From NCBI GenBank assembly GCA_030762935.1, contig CM060900.1, positions 440,007,759 through 440,071,758 of the forward strand: DNA of 64,000 bases, in the 5' to 3' direction. This DNA comes from Hymenopus coronatus. Its lineage: Eukaryota; Arthropoda; Insecta; Mantodea; Hymenopodidae. The notes below the pieces were generated by a model. The model was not told where the DNA came from, ran no database searches, and saw only the letters and a list, made by a program, of their open reading frames with translations. Below, in pieces: positions 56,301 to 64,000 of this stretch. Position 1 is the stretch's first letter. The number at the start of each line of letters is the position of its first letter. The translations under genes were made by a program, and so were the position numbers.

Positions 56301-59300
56301 AGTGTTTCTTGAGATATTAATGAAAAATGAAAATAAACAAAATCCTACAAAAATATTCTTTAGTTCTTTCGAAAGCAAAAAAAAATCCATTAAATGGCTC
56401 TTGAGATTGGTGCATACACACAAATGGGCAATGTATACATACCCCATTTTAATACATGTGTAGTCATCATCTTAGCTTTTGCTTCCTCAGTATTGTACCA
56501 CTGGGACTTAGAAAGCTAGGAGATCAAGCTTATCAGCTTTTAAAACATTTTATGTTATGTCTAAATCAACTGCTTGTTACTACAACAAAATTGAATTCAA
56601 ACTTTGGTTCAAAATGTTCTTTTTCAAAACAGTTGATTTAGAAAGGAAACATAATGGTTTCAGCCTCATTGAAGAAAATAGGAAGCACAGATTCACAACA
56701 TGCTTTTCCATTGTTTACACAAAAAATGTTATAACATTAAAATTCTTTTCATTTTTCAATACTTTATTTTTCAGAAATATTATTGCATGCAACAAGTAAT
56801 AGACATTACGAATGTGATGATATAAAAATGTCATGTGCATGGTCTATCTTGTTTACCAAGAGACATGATTTAAGTGGTAGTGTAGGATATTGTAATCCTT
56901 TCTGTAGATTGTGTATTTTGTATTTATGCATAATTGATGGGCATGCCTGTAAATGTTGCATTTATCAAATGTGAGCACCTAAATGCTGTGCAGGCCTGTA
57001 TATTGATACATCAACATGGCAACTGCATATGCATAACATTTTTATTCTACTTTTATTTCTGCAAGCTGGATACTGGAATGCTGCATTTAGTTTCTTCCTG
57101 ATCTTTTTTGTCCTGATAATTTTACATACATGACAATTTTATAGAAATTTTTGCCAACAAATTTCCATTCCTTTTACTTGTTGCAGCTGCTTTGGAAGGG
57201 CTCTTACATAAATACTAAAAAGAGCTGAGCTTTTAATAGCTACTTTGGGTAAGCCTGATTTTGTCTTGTTTTCCTGAAATTTCTGGCCTCAGTATTTTAC
57301 AGTATATAATTTTTGGAGCAGGAAAGTTAAAACAATTTATTTATTTGTACCTATAACTTTACACTGTAGTTATTTTTCCATAAAGGCATTACAAGCACTT
57401 TAATAATTACAAATAGTGTAAAATATGCTTGCACTGTTGTTGCAGATTTTGTACTGAAGTCTTGTATTAAGATCACATTTTATTTGCTATTTATTACCCA
57501 CTTTGCATAGTATCTTCTTATTCCTTTTACTCTACATGCATTAAAGAAAGACGTTTGATTCATTGATTACTCACAGTTATGGGATTTCACCAATTTATAG
57601 TTGTGAATGAATGGAATGTTTGATGTACTCTGTTATCTTTTATTATGTTTTACCACAACTGTAAAGGACATTTATCCGTTTTGAACTTGTAGCACAATCT
57701 ACTTTTTGTTGAGATTAAGTATAATGCATGGATTTGCATAACATTTTGAGTAATATGTTTATAGTTTATTACAAACACCTTTTACAGAATCTTAGTTTTT
57801 CTGCTACTATTTTTCCACAAAAAACAACTTTATTTAATTTTCACTTCACAATGTTTTGAATACTTAGCACATATTTGTAATTTTTGGGCTGAATATTTCA
57901 GCATCATATCATTTTACTCTTGTATTAAATCTGTTCAGCAGTTCTTTTAAGTGTTGGTACTTGAATATTAAATCCTGGAAAAACAGAAAGCTTTTTATAT
58001 ACCACAGTTGTCATCAGAAGCACTACTTGCTCACAACTTAATGTAATTTGGTTTCTCAGTTGTCATAGTGTTTAAAGGATAAGGCTAAAATTGGCATTTG
58101 TTTTAACTTGAGTCCCATATTCTACTAATTCAAATAAATACAGAATCTTTTAATAGTTTGTTTTATTCTGTGAGTGTTCCAGTGGTTTTTAAAAAGAATA
58201 TTTTTCATTAATATCATATTTACTCATTCACTTCTAGTTTTGTAGGGGGTGATCTAATATACAAAAATTAGCTTTTAGAGCTATTTATAGGCATGAAAAA
58301 TGGTGTTTTCCTGGAATAAAAAATACTCTCATAGGACAACACAATATTAAAACAAAGTGCCTTAGTTAAATAGCTACTACATCTTACAAAAATTCAAAGC
58401 ACATATGCCTTATAATTAATGTTAAATTACATTGGGACCCTTTTCCTTGAGCTCTCAGAGGGCATTGTTATCATACTAGAACAACATGGTTTTTCATGTA
58501 TTTTGACAGTTGCATCTTAAATTATATCATAGAAGGCCATGAGATGCAGTTTCCGCCACTGTTTTTCCAGGTTAACCAACTGTTAAAAAGCCAATATGAG
58601 GTTATGATTCATTTATTTAATAAATTAACCATTATGATTTAGGTTTATTTCACTGGCATCAATTTAAACATTTTAAATGTAATGTCAGTGTTGAAGGTCC
58701 TGGATATGCTTGAGCCATTTGGAATTTAAAATTACTGTTTGATTTGGTTAAACACTAAGTAAACCAAAATAAGTTAATATGATAACAGTTAGATGCCAAG
58801 TGATAACACTGGAGCATGGACAGCAATGCTCAATTGTTCCATTGGCAAAGCACATACTTTCTTGATTTGGACCATTCAAGCACTGGGAGTTCAGGCTATA
58901 GAAAAAGTGTATGAGTAGTAGCTAATTATCGCTGTAGCTTTAAGTATCCTCCATTGAATTGCCAGGGATGTCATCTTACCAAAGCATTTTCATTGTTGCT
59001 GTCTTCCCACTTGACATCCCTTCAATACTATCCACCTCATTCAAGTCTATTAAATGATCTAAATTTTTCTTGTTCCAAATTAAGGCTTGTTCTCAGTCAC
59101 TGAACAAGAACCACAAAGCTAAAATACTTTATTTTGATATAAGCATTCATAATTAATAGGGAAGCTTTTTTGGGAAAAGGAAATAAACATTTTAACTTTC
59201 ACATACCTAGGGACAGCATAATAGATTCATATTAAACTCTTCAAAAAAGAAGGCAGCTGTGGCTTAAAATGGCCACTAGAGCTTTCTCTAGTTGCAAGCT

Positions 59301-59414
59301 GGTAAGGTGAAATCGGAAGAAATTCTAGCAGATGTGTGTATTGATAACTTCAAAGGAAAGAAATTCTTATCATTAATTCCCAAAACTAATATTTTATTTT
59401 AAACTACCCTTTGA
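53301..59414. other. Long intronic or intergenic stretch, nothing firmly recognised
   Basis: About 6 kb of AT-rich sequence. No SNX exon, protein relic or family A-C SINE was recognised on either strand. ORFs are short. Weak candidates were rejected. A T/A-rich tract lies near 55340-55375. Confidence 0.5.

Positions 59415-59464
<50 letters not shown>
59415..59464. repeat. (TTA)n microsatellite
   Basis: About 16 uninterrupted ATT/TTA units. Confidence 0.9.
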
Positions 59465-59465
<1 letters not shown>

Positions 59466-60522
59466 GAATATTAACAGGTCTATTTCCTTAAAGTCATTAA
59501 GAATTGATGCTTCCTGCAAAAGCATCATGTTTAATTTATGTGCAACTCAGAATTGCCTATTACTCAAAAAGACTATAGTAAAACTTGCAAAAAAATAACA
59601 TAATTTATGCTATAAAGAAATTAAGCTTAGTGTGACTGAGGGAGTGAGAAATTGCATTGGACCTACATTTAAGAAACTACTCCATGGAGTTTTGATTGAG
59701 TAATCTGTGTTATGTTGGCTGAAGTAGAACCAAGTGCAAAAATATCATTCGTTCTTAACAAAATATTATATAGCAATGTGCATAATCAACATTCCACTGT
59801 GCTATTCATATGGCCAACATTATGTATTTCCGTTCTTGTTAGCAGGGTATTGTGAAAGAAAATATTTATGATGTTTTGCTTCCTATTCTCATTTCCATTA
59901 TCTAGTTTTTGTAGGTATTCATTCATACTGGTCTCTAATGCTGGTTTGTGTCCTACCAGCTGGTTTGAATATGTGGAGCAAACCATCCATCCATTCAACA
60001 AAACAAAAAATTCTTTAGATAGTCTGAAAGGACTTATTTATTCGGACATCAAGAGGTGGAGTATCAGTGTTAGTCCTCCTGCAGTGGTGTGGTCTGGCTT
60101 AAGAGATTTCACCTAGTTCTTAACAGGATTCATAAAGTGGGCCCTAAAACTATCCAAAAATCTAGGACCTCCTGCTGCAGCACACTTGAGGTTGACAACC
60201 CCATAAGATCCTCAGCCATTAGGAAATTTTCCCTGTGGTAGAGTTTTATGTTTAATGATTACTTAAGGAGAAAGTTCTGCCATTGTCAGTTAATACACAA
60301 CTCCACAGTACATCTAAAGCCTGGTTTACAAATGTTTAGTAATGTGAGTGGAAACAGAAAAAAATAGCTAGAATGCGAAATAAATAAAAATACTGTTTCC
60401 AAATGTAAATATGCACATTCAATCAGAAGCGCTCCAGAGCCTTGGAACACCAGTGGGAAAATAGATCAAGTTTCATATTTCCCTTTCCATTTACTAACAA
60501 AGCATCTGTATGCTTAATGTGT
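59465..60522. other. Sequence upstream of the LINE tail, nothing recognised
   Basis: No gene or element was identified. It is AT-rich. Confidence 0.4.
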
Positions 60523-63500
60523 ATTTTATTTATTTATTTATTTATGCTAAGCATTATACAGGTGAATATGATCGGTGTTCAGCCCTGGCTCTTTACCGGT
60601 CATACTCATATTTTACAATAGTTTATTAATTCTAGTTTATTACACCATTTTGTCTATTTACTGTCCATATCCATTTATTTTTCACTTTGCATAAGAATTG
60701 TCCAATCTTCTTACTATCTTTTTGAAACATTTCAACTACTACTACATTTCTATCTATTTTAAACCATTTCTTATTAATATACTTTTTTCTCCAAATTTCA
60801 GTTCCTTTACATTTAAATAAAATGTGTTCTATATCTTCATTTCCGCCACATATAGGACATTGATTTTGTGGAATACCTTTCCTTAAACCTTTTAATCTCC
60901 ATACTCCTGCTTTCAGCCATGCAATACCTTCTCGCTCCTCTTTATTTGTCACATCAATGTACTTTTCCCTTCCCCATGAGACTTTCATTGGTATATAGAA
61001 AACTAAAGATCTCTTTTCAGTTATTTCACTAAATATTTTTGTATTTCTATATCCTCAAATCTTTTCCTTGCCAACTTCCAGAAGTTATTCACATTATTTT
61101 CTCTTCTTCTCCACATTTCCCCTAACCCACTACTTTCCAGGTTATTTCGAAGACAGTCTACCCATCCCTTGTTCTTTAAACTTTTCTCTTGATATACTAA
61201 ACACTGTTTTAACAAATTCCTTTCTTCCAATTTCAATATCCTATGCCAAAATTTCAATGCCCTTTCCATAATCTTTCCCTTACTTGCCACTCTACCCAGC
61301 TCTATTTGTGCTACCTGCCTAACAGTTGCATTTGGTAACCCCAGTATTTCTTTGCAAAATTTCCTATGCACCTCATCTATGCCTTCCCATCCTCCTTCTA
61401 ATCCCCATACTTCTATCCCATATAGCATTTTTGCCTCAACCACCATATTGTACACTTTTTCTAACCATCTAATATTTATATTAGGTGCTTTGTATTTGCA
61501 ACTTCTAATAGCTGATAAAGCTCCTTTTCCTTTTGCCAATGCAAATTTCTTTTGCTTTTCCCAATTGCCACCACTATCAATTTTAACTCCTAGATAAATA
61601 CATTCTCTCACTACCCTGTACTCCTTTTCATTCTCATTCTTCCATTTTTCATATTTGCTCAATTTTCCCCCTTTTTTGAACACTACAATCTGCGTCTTGT
61701 CCTGGTTCACTTTTAAACTCCACTCTTTACAGTAATTATTTAATGTTTGCAAGGATTGTTTCAAGCCATTCACTGTAATTGCACCTATAACTAGATCATC
61801 TGCAAACAGTAATCCTGGAATCTGAATATTATTAATTACTGGCATCGAGTTATTATTTCTCCCAATTTCTGTTAATACATCATCTATATATAAATTGAAT
61901 AGGACTGGACTTAACTTACATCCCTGTCTAAGGCCTTTCTCTTGTTGGATTTCTCTTGTTACAACCCCTTCCTCCACTCTTATACAAAAAGTATTTTCCT
62001 TATATAATGCTCTAAGGGTGTCCACCATTTGTTTACTCACTCCTTTAGTCAACAACTTATGCCACAGCAATTGAAGCTCTATCCTATCGTATGCTTTCTC
62101 TAAATCCACAAAAGCCATATATAACTTTCCTCTTTTGTCTTTCAAGTATTTATCTACCAGTGTTTTTATAATAAATAAGTTATCAACTGTCCTCCTCCCT
62201 TTTCTAAAGCCCATCTGAAGTTCCGAGAGGATATCATATTCTTCAACCCATGTTTGTATCCTGCTTGCCATAATACCAGTAAAAATTTTTCCTACATTTG
62301 ATAATAATGCAATGCCTCTATAGTTGTTTGGTTTGTCAACACTACCCTTGCCTTTGTATATTGGATGTATGATTGCTTTCCTCCACTTATCTGGTATATA
62401 CCCCTTCACCTTAATTGTGTTAAATAAGTCTACTAAAACCTTAACTCTGTTTATTTCAGTGCACCATTCCTTAAGGAACTCTGGAGGGATTCCATCTATT
62501 CCCGTTGCTTTATTTCTTTTCATTATTTTCACCTGTTGGATTATTTCTTCACTTCTTATTATATCATCGAGTATATCTACATAGTTATTACCTATTTCCC
62601 AATTTCCTATCTCATTTTTACTCTTTTTTTCCCCATACAAATTTTTAAAATATTCCATCCATTCTCCTGGTTTTATACTTGGTTTTGTTACATATTTATT
62701 ATACATTGATTTCATAACCTTCCATATCTCATTTGCATTATTTTCATTTAGAATTCGTATCAAATTACTTTCATATTTTTTCATCCAGCTTGTTTTCTTT
62801 TGTTCCAGTAATAAATTATATAAATCCCTCCCTTGCATATACTCTTTCTTTAATTCTATGTTTCCTAATTCCCTCCACTTTATGAGCAGCTGTTTGACTT
62901 GTCTTTTAGTTACTCTACATTCTTCATCAAACCAGCCCTCATCTCTTTTGTAAACCTTCTTTCTCATTTTCATTTCCTCCCCAGCCCTTAGCATAATGAT
63001 ATTTAAGATATCCATAGCACTTTCAATTTCTTGTTCCTTTATCATAAAACTTATTCCACACTGACATATCTGGCCATAATTAGAGTTTAGTGTCTGCCTA
63101 AATTTATTGCAATACTCTTCCTTCCATTTGTATCTACTGTATTCTTCTATGTTGCACTTTTCCTCCCTTAAATTATAGACTATTTGCTCTGTGCATGTTT
63201 TTATGTCTACTATCAATGGAAAATGCCCACTGTTGGAACTTAAATTTAGTATCTTAAAATTACTTAAAATATACCCCATATTAATTGGCCATAATACATA
63301 ATCAATCACACTTTGACCATTATTACTAACATACGTATATTCTCCATTCACATCTTCTCCATATTTCCCATTCAAAATATCAAAGGCATTCAATTCACAG
63401 AATTCTATAAATTTCATATAGCCTTTGTCAACTATCTTATCTTTGCTGTATCTAATTTTCTCAGGTTTCTCTAATGTATCATTGCTCATCCACCTATTCC

Positions 63501-64000
63501 CTCCAATAACATCATTTTCGCCAATCCTAATATTAAAGTCTCCCATTAATATAATCTCAGAATTACCATATCTCCCCTTTAAATGTTCTATTTCTATCTC
63601 TAGGTGTTTAAGGAGGTCCGGATTATGAAAGCGCGAAGGAAGAGGAGGATTGTATACTATGCCTATACATATAACATTTTCAACTATTTGTTTCTCCTCT
63701 AATACAATCCATAGTATTTCTTTTCTCCTTGACCAAGTTTCTTTAACTCCTTTACTTAACGTTTTCTTTACAAAAAAGCCTATGCCTCCAGATGCCCTCC
63801 CCTTTCTTGCTACCTTATCTCCTTTTATCCCTACAAAATCAAAATCCTTTACGTAAACCTGGTCCTCTTTTAGCCATGTTTCAGCTACCGCGAGATAATC
63901 AAGTTTTGTCAATAATTGATTTAAACTCCCCGCATATATTTTGTTTTTAACTCCCTCACAATTCCAGAATCCAAGCCTCCTTATATTCTCCCTTCCCTAT
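60523..64000 (-). mobile_element. Non-LTR retrotransposon (LINE), 3' part, runs off the window
   Basis: The element lies on the minus strand and its 3' end is at low coordinates. A (TAAA)n tail (60523-60544 on +, as TTTA repeats) follows a ~90-base 3' UTR and the ORF2 stop at 60632-60634. ORF2 with endonuclease and RT fills 60632 to about 63996. A TAG lies just upstream of the likely ORF2 start at the window edge, so ORF1 and the 5' UTR should lie beyond 64000. Relatives in this window are the fragments at 4.44 and 8.1 kb. The clade cannot be fixed by eye. It is not RTE and lacks RNase H. Confidence 0.9.
60632..63996 (-). pseudogene. LINE ORF2: AP endonuclease + reverse transcriptase + CCHC tail, one frameshift
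   Basis: The open frame reaches past the conventional starts to RRLGFWNCEGVKNK at the window edge, so the true start is upstream of 63912. Endonuclease motifs are FWNCEG, VAETWLKED, GRASGGIGFFV, ILMGDFNIRIG, NGQSVIDYVL and NSGHFPLIVD, where SDH is expected. RT motifs are WRKAIIHPIYKGKG, NYRGIALLSNVGK, MAFVDLEKAYDRI, GLRQGCKLSPVLFNLYIDD and the catalytic LLFADDLVI. The frame stops at 61021-61023. A +1 shift joins it to EITEKRSLVFYIP and a 118-codon tail with CPICGGNEDIEHILFKC (C-x2-C-x7-H-x4-C). One frameshift and the Asp-to-Gly change suggest a young but dead copy. Confidence 0.92.

Noticed and set aside
56185..56799. ORFs of 60-92 codons in the 56 kb region
   Set aside because: AT-rich random-looking frames, with no motifs and no splice-consistent context.
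58797..58930. Possible SINE or tRNA-like segment (GGGAGTTCAGGC)
   Set aside because: Only a weak B-box-like match, with no A box at the right spacing and no second copy in the window.

Overview
The window looks like intronic sequence from an arthropod nuclear genome, most likely an insect with a large, repeat-rich genome. It is AT-rich, its coding exons are short and separated by GT-AG introns of 2.7 to more than 37 kb, and it is packed with animal transposable elements in every state of decay. There is no sign of prokaryotic gene organisation, and no tRNA, rRNA or CRISPR locus was found. Some reading frames run straight through splice sites, so the exon calls rest on homology, splice signals and codon phase rather than on ORF length.

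Host gene. Five exons on the + strand (2723-2857, 5566-5713, 17081-17220, 22961-23086, 26417-26531) join in a single phase-consistent frame. They encode the middle of a sorting nexin of the SNX9/SNX18 family (Drosophila SH3PX1). In order they give a proline-rich and acidic linker, the segment just before the PX domain, and the first part of the PX domain. The SH3 exon(s) must lie upstream. The rest of PX and the BAR domain were not found before base 64000, so the intron after 26531 is either at least 37 kb or contains exons I missed. All other large features sit in introns. A small acidic candidate exon at 9-63 is tentative.

Elements from left to right. Mariner and LINE fragments lie at 4.0-4.9 kb. 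A Penelope-like element with a GIY-YIG domain abuts a mariner end at 6.6-7.9 kb, followed by a decayed LINE at 8.1-9.0 kb. Simple and minisatellite repeats occupy 10.6-12.5 kb and a SINE 13.0-13.3 kb. An almost complete RTE-type retrotransposon with a 14-bp target-site duplication spans 13659-16806. A pogo-like transposon relic lies at 19.3-21.0 kb and an R1/Jockey-like LINE tail at 23.4-24.1 kb. A full-length mariner is at 27456-28752. A hAT-like element with degenerate terminal repeats and an internal ~190-bp tandem array covers 31299-34021. A Mutator-like element (about 34.68-37.64 kb) is directly followed by a second full-length mariner (37647-38971). Inverted Penelope pieces lie at 39.4-40.0 kb and a hAT-like N-terminal fragment at 41.6-42.1 kb. 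An I-type LINE that has lost its reverse transcriptase (44.8-47.95 kb) is bracketed by two diverged copies of a ~650-bp repeat. Several tRNA-derived SINEs (at least three families) follow, then a second Penelope relic at 52.2-53.3 kb. The last 3.5 kb hold a LINE on the minus strand that runs off the window.

No gene system new to science stands out. The most rewarding structures are the hAT element carrying a satellite array, the inverted Penelope pair, the SINE family whose core resembles a motif I remember from fish repeats, and the repeat pairs flanking exon 3 and the I-type LINE.
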